A stretch of DNA of 64,000 nt, taken from contig CAITTG010000097.1 in assembly GCA_903895255.1 (NCBI GenBank), positions 1 to 64,000 on the forward strand. Reading direction: 5' to 3'. Position numbers and translations under genes: made by a program. This DNA comes from an uncultured Verrucomicrobia subdivision 3 bacterium. GTDB lineage: Bacteria > Verrucomicrobiota > Verrucomicrobiia > Limisphaerales > UBA11358. How positions within the stretch are numbered: the first letter of the stretch is position 1; each line of letters opens with the position of its first letter. This document shows, one piece after another, positions 61,401 through 61,989 of the stretch. A model generated the notes under the pieces. The model was not told where the DNA came from. It made no database searches and was given only the letters and a program-made list of their open reading frames with translations.

Positions 61401-61880
61401 CAAGGCGGTGAACAGGTCGGGCAAGAGGGAATTAATCTGCCCCTTGGCGGCAACCGAGGCACCCGAACCAGTGCTGGCTGCCGGGGTCGCCGGGGTCGAA
61501 CTCGCCGGAGCAACCACTGCTTGAGCGATGGCTTGAGCCTTTGGCGGAGCGGAAGTGGCCGACTGCGTTTGCGGCGGGGCAGCCACCAGCTTGGCAGCCG
61601 GGGTCTCCACCGGGGCAAATCCGGCGAAGTGGTCATGAGCGGACTGATGCGCCTCACCCGGAGTCAGGCCGGAAAACAAATCCGCCACGCCGGTGCCATA
61701 TGAAATCTCCTCCGAAAGAATATCCTGACTGGTCTGCTGGGTGGCGGATTCGGCATGCCAATGCGAAGCACCGTTCGCGACCGCAGCCAAAACTGGAGCT
61801 CCGGTATGGGAAGACAGATAAACCCTCGGCTCAAGCGCCTCGAGTTCAAATCGACTACGTTGTTTCCCTACAGAATTCAA
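28449..61880 (-). CDS. Giant LEPR-type repeat protein, 11,143 residues
   Basis: One uninterrupted 33.4-kb frame, very rich in Thr, Gly, Ser, Ala, Asn and Val and poor in Cys, Trp, Lys and Arg. The TTG start at 61880 is preceded at once by an in-frame stop. Residues 11-24 contain FELEALEPRVYLSS, a variant of the LEPR-XLL motif; no Sec signal peptide is seen. In order: low-complexity stretch (about 60-145); three super-repeats (about 150-5,750); less repetitive core (about 5,850-7,150); irregular DDTG repeats (7,400-8,300) with two helical inserts; RTX-like GGTGND sequences (about 8,460); five 20-residue units (8,940-9,039); thirteen 101-residue units (9,194-10,507); beta-rich C-terminus with NIGGNV/GNLLG rungs. 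It is probably a cell-surface fibre or adhesin of about 1.1 MDa. There is no autotransporter barrel, LPXTG or PEP-CTERM signal. Export by the upstream SecA-like protein is an inference. Confidence 0.9.
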   Translation of the reverse strand: MNSVGKQRSRFELEALEPRVYLSSHTGAPVLAAVANGASHWHAESATQQTSQDILSEEISYGTGVADLFSGLTPGEAHQSAHDHFAGFAPVETPAAKLVAAPPQTQSATSAPPKAQAIAQAVVAPASSTPATPAASTGSGASVAAKGQINSLLPDLFTALGNGSYPTQATVGGALQLNGITFQVNSTTSVVTISATSAILFPGQTFSASFTGLTGTYNQITKVYALTGTGMTLGVGDALTIKADSVGFSNSSGSFAATVTNPTATLNLFAGTGTASAALTNFQLTSTGFSFSGFNLTLTNASIGNYLLASAITFDAGNAAGSGSSTFAVTYPTGAGTASVTGSMSLAVTGLSLYGGAVSGTVAGTYDFSGFNGSDGTGPGAVLKLSVTNFLLNVGSQLQISAPGTITITPGNGQIVDSGTVGTGNGQVSTIALSSVPANPTNLTVTLTTTAGTQSISQYSVSGETLQVASLSSYLSEAGTGITQGTVTVVYTPSLLAIPSATVTIVPLGLSVSVANLAFTASGFTLANGTLTAATGSIGGVLSLTTPSLTFTGVAYTYGGSSGSFQGTVGLAAAAAGLNFGNSLSGAVTNASGTYTLGGTNAGLLTVSLGTLAANLPFTNFSASGASLTDQTGAGALETFTLGVAGASLTVGPGSNAAGLQVTGANLGLEILDDTTGGGNAITYALDASGAVAFTGITGGGLALSGNLNVLDSTVTTAVNTTISAGGISVNLAFAGPESVATATGASLTLGGVVQLTGNFTVGKSGGNLNVTATGINAFIGTPDQTMGLQLSGVNLALQLQGSGSSATYAVDTTASAINLVGLGSVLNLSGSNVTLQANTSAAEFDYNTDKIAAGTPLALTGSMTLSVANFGSFQVTNFALQEAAPVVTTTVTTTDIYMAAQSASAFVGVGTGAGQTGVSIAGTSIGMLLQFRTGPSLGGLSAFSYAIQSAGGTASLLNFPDLSLSAGNLTVMVNTTGAAVTQTISTGSNSVNLSFTDGTKGTDNQTNLLDVEGNVTLSVGQNGAPFATVAGDFGFSLSTPTGSTTTQFTVGGKNINVTVGTANLNATVTGASLGLVLNYNASGNPTSTYALWVNGGTDALNGLNTVTLTGSGLSLEVIRGLAPATAAAVSGSVHTDAGTVTLNLAGLGSGTSTTSVTALAGTASLAVSKFITVSGTFSLSAVNDTVNARTDLLIGATGVTAFVGTSDQSFGLNIQNGQLLLAAYLPNAPNSSSAYALQLSAAAAFNGFGAITATGTLVAQINTIGTVNQTIVVGGASQTLSFTATQTGSFTATGLNLQIGNFASVTGNFTFTLTPVYDSAGQSIIQDNLTITGTNLAATVGLSNNGTFLGVQLTGVNFGLVLEKDLANNASATYAFASSGGTAAVTLPGLTLTATGMTLAGNTTGAAISHQTVGPVTLNFADGTNILEVAGAVSGTINVPGSSTAVFASLSGNIALEISTDTANGDTEILAGASNVQVVLGGGSTNVTLGGASLSLLVLVPTSGSATYALQSSGGTLTLNGLPADLAFKVTNFALQINNTGLDVSSLVSSTTIAETSSGNVTLIFGGLGAGTVQAIQGMATLTVANSGIAPAGLTFTGSFAIAEQPDATSANLTHLYIGLSDVACFIGTPDGTTFGLQITGGVLGLDVVTNTTNNTSTYALLASGSLGTVGFPGNLTVAITGTVLINTTGASDNNTIYTPGGTINLAFANGTTTRSFAGSGSITLGTFATLSGNFSFSAVNTGPQTKIYIGISNLTGSANDGSNSASITSGSLGLVIYWNNVTAFSPGDALFGTVTASVTASAGAVGSVSGTGTVTIAQNTTPEAINETIPVGGTSITINFNSSQVDSAASGQPYQKLTLVSATSTITLFGGAVNLGVTLTGSSVQLNTTISSSNPLMFGSFFELSGGTLTGTLTKSGQYWTGTVTVSAASTAVLYPNTSFSGSVTITSGTITLNADGSYTLALHTNFNLQLGQALQISVTGATVNYTNSTTTTGSPLPFVDLSQATVTVASPQFGVAGTITGLVFQTGGFSFTGVTLTATNVNFANLISASSVTMTLNNGPFVVTFASGSAPASITNTSGMGAPQLAIILTNLQLFPTGGFITTTVGSLNAYYDFSSFDGVDPTGQLRLVVKNLSLTLGDAISISVPTVTITPGQGVMAVIAAANVSFPLFGGLGSGVITNFQLLQTGFTLGSLTLGTPAGDTINMDGVLTLGSAQVNLTNFAFNYAGGSAANSSVSGTLTVTGTNLALFPSLAFLQTSVGSFTISYQFATGTGEVLDINVNNLTLTIGGVVNINVVSATITPGQSVVATITTATATASVLGMQFAGSINNLSLSQTGFAFNNATLNFTPTGSVPGNFITFTGGSISLAGTGSNSQFSVDRTQAHPVNGTLTAALTGLQLFPGSSLISFSGSATASFDLSSAASTGWLTIVVTNFNLTLGGVLNISEPAGATVTITPYGLPSDTIAVNVGDTSETLGQNLPNPSGIVVTLTTGSGSAAVTTTVSSSQYTISGNTLTFNQAQTLAGTLSVTYPPVIAIISSATAQIIPLNITGTVTGLMITQTGVSLTSSVVSLPNLSLAGGLLSINAPTLTFSNIVYTLGSGGAADSLTGSATFTSTGGTLQVGTATLAISHNPLNTGDSPSNLALTGTYNFSTKTLLLNLEDAALTLPMFSFSATSVILSYTPSTTDDSATILLGSSGLDLTIGSGTGGPALEISNGTLALEAYRNSTANGGAYSYALDAKGSVAITGLSAGTLALSGQLEVFVNQLSANANGGATSVTIQVGSAASNTVVLNLASSTAFINGNLTLTIGGFLTATGTFAVSSGSGTVTIVVTNASLFMGATDGTMGLQVSGANIGIQLNADGSYGLDAIGSNVVLQGYSNFSLAGSVEVQVNTSGSAVNLTTLNSSLNQVAANTPLNITATNLTLSILGFVSLNGTFGFSEVAPVTSGTVTTSELDIYATGVTAFMGDQANDRGVKLTGGKLALVLLKTNNTALKIQAAASYALDASGTASIDGFSDLQLSATLDVLANTTGAGITRTFTLPNSSTASINFTSTATVADIAGSATLTVLNQASITGQFSFTSQTVASDPTLTKILVGATNVSASWTTSDGSGLSLTNGTLALALYHDTAISNTSAVYAIDASGTLSATGIIGLAFSGTFDYRASTQTAAVSETITVGSTALPLVFAAGGQNAVITGTNVSVNVANFATATGNFVIAKDSSGNGFDLTGTNVAGTVGTGTGAKFAGVELSGANIGLIVRDTGYAFTVNHGNASLAGIPGLTVSASGLAININKTGAALINDPTVGTLANNETDVTGNVTITVSSVGNLTGNFSITEPANTGSASGTLLEIAGSNIAAQVGSSAINLTATLNNLGVVVVLPATGSATYAIIASGGTLAINGLPDFTVTNVTNVGIQFNNTGLSGAQLLGSSTTVGTVDFSGLTAANAAAVVFTAGTVTSTSGAINAVTGGLEVGGLLTIAGSFAISESSINGLTKIYLGGTGITAEAGNGGTTGIALTNGTFGVVVYDNTVKNTSSYALAASGSFGLVGINLSGITFTATVTALINTTGASVNEAVPTGTGGSTTQISFTDGSSSTSDQRYLKSFSASLQVGIGGFLTLAGDFTLTIPPPVAVGSSQVIIGGSNVTASANDGTNLASITGGTVGIVFTTTGSGTTFALQAKGTASVAGNNISATGTIFYNTGTSEVIANVPLDSTGTTAPYAIDVAAATSSSTPFKKVSLTNGSVNIPGVGMLTIDVGAGTWSLAGTTLNVDNVLFFSGLNLGGALTAQAGGYSGTMNLAKGTTISLFPGEGFTGTLTTDAVASVSFVVSSTGAIQSYKFSNLTADFSMAIGQAFTLSATGITVSYDSTKAAGLRLSVAFPNNVIATVPGFNITGTVSGLLLTDTTLTIGSVSISKSNVSFGSVLSASSVSMSLGGNQSFVVALGNGGATPAITGSLTLTISGLQLFPGGIVTTTVNNNGSNPGTVTTQYDFSNYATSGGTSAPGTFSISIPTGLTLTLGHSFALTTGAITITPGNATIARVDTATITFPDISNLGSIVINNFQLLQTGFTLGNASLQSSGTALPGMGSFLSFGSLTVSINNFAYNQGTYTETPETVTSGITPASITLSKTVATGTAVTVQLQATSASTSATTTLTVASSDYSLINGQVVFNGSFNSDAKVTAFFTANTGATFHVAASYTMVPTISGSVTLSATNVRLFPGVSAITAQFGNVGGQYTFDTTHGTAAVSFTVSNAVISLTSALSISLGNVTITPGQATIATVASAAVSSSLFSGLGSATITNFVITQTGFSISSLTISPTNSNSPITVGNLLSVSNASLVLSNFVVDTTNSSSPVSGTLQLTGTATLFPGTSGSIVTLKGTVSSTINFGAVTSPDFVITITNFDLLIGSLLEITASSVTIDPSQTIVAAISQATLTITPLNLTGTIPVLNLTRNGFSIPSAVLATGSQTYTLGSVLTLTSPTLTLTNINYNAGGTLSGSLTFATSTVSLNLGANVSTTIGSLSGTYNLGTAIGTFNLSNFTLGLQDGSGNNLASLTVAALTIQYFGTNSDPKMLIGATGVAVSLGTQGSGPALSVSQASLAIAVYSNGSYAMDVSGTVQLSGLPSSISVGAGTVNVLVNNTGQTVSQTITVNGQNLALAFSSAANVLTVSVSGFTLSIGSFVTLSGNYSFSQNNGAFVISGTNVTASIGDSTMGVSITNGTMGLQINADKSYALNVSGGVSLFGFGNSLQFSATNASLQVNTSGSAVTVPNDATPLPANTPLAINLTGATLSIAGLASLQGNFSFTQVSEAGVNGSKTTEIEVGGSSIVATVGSSTFGLALGNAAKNQYLSFGLVLIRPSSGTATYALTATAQSFAFNGIPGFTLASAGTNPGLSIMVNTTGQAVDVTVASGVEVKFTDGSNNSADQRNVLDVEGDLSLGLSALGSNITLQGQFAFSEKTDPSTGAITILVGAANLSLTATVDGVALGINNGTLALAIYDNSGNSTYALSLSGSAYLNIGNGAVSIATGNSGQLALLINTTGHLVNETINVDGTSVPLSFSGSTQVDTFNLSAAGSSVQLSQVPSDPSSIAVTVNESVSDPAFTIAGGTTTYTLQQALASGSTPQISYKAGNATGTLTYGTDFTTSLNTAGQTVITFVNRPPSGAAVTVAYTAGITFTQGSGTNGFTYSNTKGAPAIEFNNPLPGGSLVQVTYVLGDTNITEFSATNLTLQFGSFATISGNFIFSDNSGTLIIGADNVNVSIGAQENGSLIGLSITGASLGMVVYNDGYAFEVNGGTDSFVGVPGLTLTATGLTVRGITTSQAVSNLSIAVPGGAAPVVLNFTQGPGFFEAEGTVTLGITGLGSVSGSFGLELVTAGTSTYLAAGISNINLVLGTADTNFSIAGASLGLIIQHVQGGGTNYAIVTNGGTDTLNGVADLTFTGSLSVIYNNGVNTAPLSSHTLLQTQNGTVNLDLQALTGAGQTLEVAGTANLDIAGFFTINNGSFAIQESTSGTVTKILVGVQVSSAILGSSNYGLEFDNFNLGLVIYRDSTVSGSTYALSASVGSVKINGLPAGLTLSGSASLMINTTGKAVNETVTLLNGNQVAITFTDGSNGTADETNIKSLGGSLVFSIGNTSTATSGDTSPSLSLSGNFAISRTVSGGVTTTYIGATNVSGSVVGGGVSVSVTNGQLGLVLYTSGYAIYASGTAAASTGGVSASGVLTLLENTTPNAISVVIPVLGQVVNVTFTSTQVATGSTAYVYVAVSGGNLTIDNFIVLMADSTATNGNTITATNATLDFNNPQNASQTLFTISASQITYVQGNNWSLTVAGAKLSLGGLVTLSADSLTITPDPITHGLVHITVGSGTLSLYYNSVLYVSITTSFSFHFGGSDGFALDSSAEQIASPTSYQILPSYTSLGGSLSGLTVANGKANDSSSHKLGPITIDTPSFAFSDFKFSFSGDMAVNLTISTSGSLAFGTSGATFTNLALQFTIGFHVNFANPLALPTNITFNNFIVTAGQISISFGKYLTLSANDVTINPEATANQDLIAFGGGSTPSTYGLTATLNAGPLTLTGGASNFAIEGDGSLVAKNNFSVVLSAGQNTASAVQWPTWLPITNLTVALQWTNFNTDPNNFIIILSAGVQKPSFLPGNVTFSGEVTGLEIDVQKLVNGEFPIIGIQSAGISVGGTLFGGPINASVILGIAKFDSNYNLIDPTDTTTPVAHQQLYCALSGTVTITGLGQVNMRLALWEYGPLSFYISFPTQIILSDETGLAITNLRGGFDLGAVLQTPSSPLDLANAQYQPPSALTASAWNSQLLQQMSTILQKGTPSIANIFTPPLEIHCGATLYDAYVSQYLFKADIDLTIGLVTKSDGSVGVKLLIDGNFTFDGAFTVKGYLFADFTQTSNGKTAFIFLIDAPADNPLVQVYGTLTFQFLDANHQPITNPGSGQAKYFNISLTGGGAIIGEPGVATLTITGDFSLSFSSTSFEMEFDGYLSITDPNIGQLAEIGGDIIVNNDNGNIQIWGAIYGQFDFDFQIAGGMELSAHGSAQLNINTTDTVQNVTLFKTAVPSTSTATAPAVSNPSSTGGITTTQQPSNLTMALPANTFEIAVGGKADLTVAGVHIFRIDGGIDLRFTSHDLTLFVDAQLELGPIDSPLMDFQATGLIYIAYDGQATPNGGSATGKAGFAAYLNLTASGDLAGVPGTGFDANLVLYINTFGESINYNPPPLLAKYIDTSVSIPAGAPGLVDGTNDPAGPYVVIEGKGTLELLGFYKLEGAFRIAIDGTGFQLELVSTETLGPIGTITYNGSLTISADGLSGVISMSVDSSNAALAFSGKMEAEINTGAKAVNIQEFVVDTKGDVTGAQTVSLPGSTFQLFIGGQLDIAGVVTIEGSFQLTLSNTKILVYIDGQLSLFGIGVGLQGFAAIYYDNDPGIALQLTLSVNLGLNTDLFKLSGDFQLSLNTTGETRTENFQDGSSISVPGHFTQIAVTNVDLSLLGMSFTGSLYITLQGSYFKIEIPDSNPLSFNFLGIATLSASGFIDSNGDFDLKASASFSVGDTTFGLSSGISVELYSYYDDSGNHLAGFNGTAYGYAYIFGISLGFSATLSVETTSGNGTTTLDVKLTLSVTVAITYTHTFDLGDLTFQTQPPLAKYTGKGALTINPQKSNEYIDIEQSAYADPANSSNPVVSSNGDVGGDTITITDNGITQIYQGVDTVYYTVLPLGTPNITIGRGLGTSVKVNDPLGQNLTIINYGSGNTTATIGFGNATIQGGTGETNVYSTTSGTVTVTSGGSTSGSVTGNIRYHGTGSTPVSELHNDGPGTLTVNLPATNGVDYTINDPSDSSDPSASQSGANGPTTINIGTAADGVTLVGLSQITDTVKIYGAATGKTVVNFNDTTDKKAETGYLYQYTDNSTTFGQLTGLGMAKSGAVDYTGLTNAHSALNIDLNNQSNTIYVKDVGTMSGGVPAGTVNINSKGGADSLIVSTALANIQGAINFNGSGSATLTITDTTTTAGQSGKLSSTQVTGFGMGGDLTYKGVSTVTINLDPAGSTLEIDSTFSTAINTLNGGSKNDTFNLMDDQSVTNINSSGGNVNIQQVHGSTTVIGVNGGTMNIHVGYNSLLSGIQAPLVFQGLGGDAITLDDGSDSNSFSGTLSTTLLTGLGMAGTGIQYSAMGTMLLYLGTGSGSFNVVSTVSATNYTLNRKYGSSPATFYLGSNAPGTGGFVDNIAGALTIQGGGNDTVRVDDTGATRSKSGVLSGNLTSTTLTGMGFGHGVTYSGLSQLFVNLGYKANVFNIFSTYQSTVVHVTTDNNDIVNVQTTADTTYVTTLTGTNTINVGTLSPNTGGLLSGIQGALIITGTTLDTLNVDDTGSLPSANETGVMASNASNSTIDGFNMGDNGGSHDITYTGIATTNFTLGKGNYIVAVQGTYVGGAGSKVTNFDTGSGNNIINFGSTSTATATGYAGNLTNFQGVLNLGAAGSDVVNIGDENAGTAQSGYLTPIQIGGFGMGAVINYAGIGYSEGTSLFAAADFNGLPALAAAYLADPTQEFAPYQPGYSPGSKGITLTSGEQYLLTLFQKYAPSQLATMLNIYATPRQLQDAFISALNAVVTNGTSIYDSSAFGGVKLLSATSTLLAQNPTQASVIDRLNRLLLDDLIGASLPAPTARVWTLNFYLPNLGNSFYLQGSLAWVTNVNLGSGSNAVAVGTLAATTYNPVTPVIDPYGNPVTGAGTTANTGSVLDNLHGDVNLYGSGVDTLNIDDTGATTARTGTMDATTLAFNTLGILRFTGFPTLEISLGSAADNLQITDTFGEANSINYNLVITDLYPNFAQLLGDLTAQANQYFYTGVSGYLWSLFSPATQTELTSGSETLVQKEATLLAALNTIINSGNSIYDAGYFAGVQLSAATKTLLANSNRTAAQTVELNRFLLDDAYPGLIVTPISKSFITINGNSGNDAFAIFNTHTSLTINGGTGNDTFYIFGNTFPLYLNGDSGNTQFYVMASLLSLQVNASLGGGSYPGFVDSYRINAPVYINGGTGTTALTVLGTVLNDSFLVSGYSVTGAGLDVLFQNLTQLNVAGLNGSDSFYLDSIVTSTRVLGDGALPVLPSWVSVPPNYFIGQPGMMIATPSIAGTLSAAFNFQINLLGQTLTITVPQSAAAGNSSVSQLVAEITAAINKTAFANEFTVYQDPITGSIMIVLAGSPTQNDTFYVGWSNVQIPFTSANPQLPGLLSGIQASLSIFAGFDANATKTIFVDDTGDAANQNFTISTIVDANGLVNLAGQVSGQILSSAMGTAGAIYWDATAIDVVVNLGSGNLNVTINGVTAGNEVTVNGGAGNEFYTLNAQDTSLGLGFLAPLDLHGNGNTFNGNQLVVNLATIGQNLTLTANSIDGLGNGGDTVLFDGMKSVTYNCTGGDSAFIVDGNGVPTVINGGPYMDTYTINGSSGSLTINGLKDGGVYVVNGNSGIITINGGSAGNMFTVNGNSGTLTINGSAAADTFTVNGNSGALTLNAGSGTENFTVNSLSSPATINGSSGTDNFTVNMPLAALLTIAGGGFKTNTLTINGAAGGDQFTITSTSVTLTGAGSIIDYSKTNLVVNGAAGTDGFLVLGTAAGTTTLNGGAYGSDIFNVQANTGPLILNASAEGNNLFNFGSLAPLAGGWLAGLVGPITLTGAVNTGLFIPARPPGTTIVNIDDTGDGVARNGTLTATTLTGLGMGAGITFSGVNKLNVNLGSGNDTLNIQGTNSSTLTNVNTGTGTDTVNLGSNEPAANGFTDNIQGTLNLTGAGKDTLNVDDTGNTTGQTGLLTANTLNGLNMGPGGVNYTGFAAVNVNLGSGNDTFNIQSTYSGAVTTLNTGGGTNTVNVGSNAPATAGNTNGIAGQLIVQGSGSGSDVLNVDDTGNTTGQTGLLTATTLTGLNMGAQGITYSGLATLNINLGSGNDTFNVQSTYTATVTNLNTGAGVNTVNVGSNAPATGGNTNGIAGTLNVTGSGKDVLNVDDTGNTTGQAGTLTNSTLTGLNMGPGGITYTGLATLNINLGSGNDSFNVQSTFTSTVTNLNTGAGVNTVNVGSNAPAIGGNTNGIAGTLNLTGSGSDVMNVDDTGNTTGQTGMLTASTLTGLNMGVGGINYTGLAALNINLGSGNNTFNILSNYSATTTTLNTGGGQDVVNVGSLAPATGGITNLIQGPLIIVGGGNTTLNVDDTGNTTGQTGLLTGTTLTGLNMGSKGITYSGLATLNINLGSGNDTFNVQGTASPTVTNLNTGAGVNTVNVGSNAPATGGNTNGIAGTLNLTGSGKDTLNVDDSGSTGAQTGTLTNNRLTGLGMGGNGIHYTGVSTVNLTLGSGNDTLNIQSTYSGAVTTVNTGSGTDTVNVGSNEPATGGKTNGILGALIIVGGGQDVLNVDDTGDTAGQSGHLTPTQLTGLGMGPQGITYSGLAALNLNLGSGNNTFNVPSTNSATATSLNTGMGQDVVNVGSNAPGTGGNTTLIQGPLTITGGGNTTVNVDDTGNTAGQTGTLTATTLTGLGMGALGITYSGLSVLNLNLGSGNDTFNVQGTANLAVTNLNTGEGANTVNVGSNAPAGSGTTNNLAGTLNLTGSGTDTLNVDDTGSSSVQTGTLTNNRLTGLGMGGNGIHYTGVATLNLTLGSGNDTLNLQSTYSGAVTTVNTGTGTDTVNVGSNEPATGGNTNGILGQLILVGAGSDTLNVDDTGNTTGQTGLLTSTTLTGLNMGTQGITYGGFAALNVNLGSGNNTFNLTSTNSATATSINTGAGKDVVNVGSNAPAGSGVTNLIQGALTILGGGSTTLNVDDTGSNAVQTGLLTATRLTGLGLGTGGINYSGLSALNINLGAPNDTFNLQSTASATTTKLNTGNGADTVNVGSNAPGVNGLLTGIQGALIVVGAGADTLNVDDTANATGQTGTLSGNTITGLGMGAGGITYSGLAVLNITLGSGNDTFNVVGVAVPTVTTVNGSGGTNTAVINVPGDFSAQNLYLINFASASINVTGNFNGNLHYQGPIDTLNIGGNVGPDAQIDLGSVNHMTVGGNFNGTLDVTGKIGTLTIDGAAPGQIIAGSVGVIIVESGYGNTLLNVTVAGIQREILATPVGGGTMPNTAHFAIVYDAQTAATPQASIRITDSNPVARSYNLALMVENSSTAEFNLNRLDSSNNQATGLSNISVDGSIINLLTAPELQYFTNLTNKSATGIVLPVDNITGVEVADTLPTGQINVASIEGIAFGLLTSTTGQPVSVSTPLAQGSALINLFGSKAAVHPAVDAFVVPFNALHTVRFYVHDTAALNLSQVITFTDEQPVNAPVVAAVQFAVSTAKAPNALVQSLAFQGSGGSVNSTLSIANLTSTGALGDVVVGGLSSATAGGAPGLGNVTAPSIFGNIQVTAAGIYGVIQTTAGDLGSVLYNAKGAITGVTAISAAGAITGQIIVRGNLLSQVVTAGAFSGTIAVQGSVGVLKTNANGSAYLASNALTQFGGINIGGANSGTVIVLGNLLGSFKVSGTMSGRLAVQGQAINGLAAGRDGILASVSIAKLLTGGAVVSGAQIGDSGSATRLQLVNSGGFVAAVGAIALSTSNPVVSNLLQNVSGANLTRLGMLYAHNHVALLFDTGGTLAGLAQLEANLAGLQDKNGILSDAALS
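30360..34301 (-). repeat. Thirteen 101-residue (303-bp) tandem repeats in the giant gene
   Basis: The codons for (V/I)DD occur at 30654, 30957, 31260, 31563, 31866, 32169, 32472, 32775, 33078, 33381, 33684, 33993 and 34293. Ten consecutive gaps are exactly 303 bp; the last two are 309 and 300. Each unit reads VDDTGNTTGQTGxLT, LTGLxMGxxGITYSGLAxLNxNLGSGNDTFNV, then NTVNVGSNAPATGG. A three-unit, 909-bp order is also visible: 31391 onward and 32300 onward are near-identical. The register and similarity indicate recent duplication or gene conversion. Confidence 0.9.
34764..35063 (-). repeat. Five 20-residue (60-bp) units in the giant gene
   Basis: Consecutive units read YTINGSSGSLTINGLKDGGV, YVVNGNSGIITINGGSAGNM, FTVNGNSGTLTINGSAAADT, FTVNGNSGALTLNAGSGTEN and FTVNSLSSPATINGSSGTDN, with no insertion. 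A sixth, divergent unit follows. The alternating hydrophobic pattern and constant length fit rungs of a right-handed beta-helix or beta-solenoid. Confidence 0.85.
36553..36905 (-). other. Alpha-helical insert 2 within the giant protein
   Basis: A stretch of about 115 residues unlike its beta-rich surroundings: FAQLLGDLTAQANQYFY, EATLLAALNTIINSGNS, then IYDAGYFAGVQLSAATKTLL and VELNRFLLDD. It is clearly related to insert 1 (37380-37812). It has Leu/Ala helices and little Thr or Gly. I do not recognise the domain. Confidence 0.7.
37380..37812 (-). other. Alpha-helical insert 1 within the giant protein
   Basis: About 145 residues with predicted helices (FAAADFNGLPALAAAYLA, EQYLLTLFQKYAPSQLATML, LQDAFISALNAVVTNGTS) ending in IYDSSAFGGVKLLSATSTLL and VIDRLNRLLLDDL. 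The last 45 residues match insert 2 closely. Both inserts follow a DDTG-type unit, so the pair looks like an ancestral duplication that carried the flanking repeat. Confidence 0.7.
44300..61430 (-). repeat. Three super-repeats of 1.7-2.0 thousand residues in the giant gene
   Basis: Each super-repeat opens with an (I/V)(L/S)(F/Y)P(G/N)xxF(S/T)(A/G)(S/T) strand (about 61285, 56080 and 50460; spacings about 5.2 and 5.6 kb), passes through ITPGQ-type units, then a run of units of about 138 residues marked by N(T/N)(T/S)G (9, 8 and 8 copies). The unit order agrees between runs: the second unit always contains A-x-x-TPL and a GxFxFxE strand, and the unit two or three from the end has LQINNTG-like text. 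The whole block was therefore multiplied, not only the small units. Confidence 0.7.
61809..61880 (-). other. LEPR-type N-terminal sorting motif of the giant protein
   Basis: The first 24 codons encode MNSVGKQRSRF followed by ELEALEPRVYLSS. The basic start followed by F-E-x-LEPR-x-x-LS is the pattern of the LEPR-XLL domain, known from very large surface proteins of Planctomycetes and Verrucomicrobia and proposed as an export or sorting signal. Here Tyr replaces the first Leu of LL. The start codon is TTG. Confidence 0.75.
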
Positions 61881-61938
61881 TCAGTTGTTACGGATTTGCG
61901 ACGAAAATCGCACACCTAAACGTATTTTGCCAACATTA

Positions 61939-61959
61939 TTATTACAAAATGTAAAATAA
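61939..61959. promoter_or_regulatory. AT-rich inverted repeat between secA-like gene and giant gene
   Basis: The 109-bp gap is AT-rich near the giant gene. TTATTACA and TGTAAAATAA form an imperfect dyad with a short AAA centre. It may be a promoter-proximal operator for a separate transcript of the giant gene, since a strong terminator is absent and read-through from the secA-like gene is also possible. Confidence 0.3.
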
Positions 61960-61989
61960 TTTTTAGTGATGCGCCTGGCCTTGGGTGAT

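Noticed and set aside
28449-61880. Autotransporter, PEP-CTERM, sortase or type 9 secretion substrate
   Set aside because: No C-terminal barrel, PEP motif with basic tail, LPXTG or T9SS-type C-terminal domain is seen. The C-terminus ends in Leu/Asn/Gly-rich sequence (NGILSDAALS).
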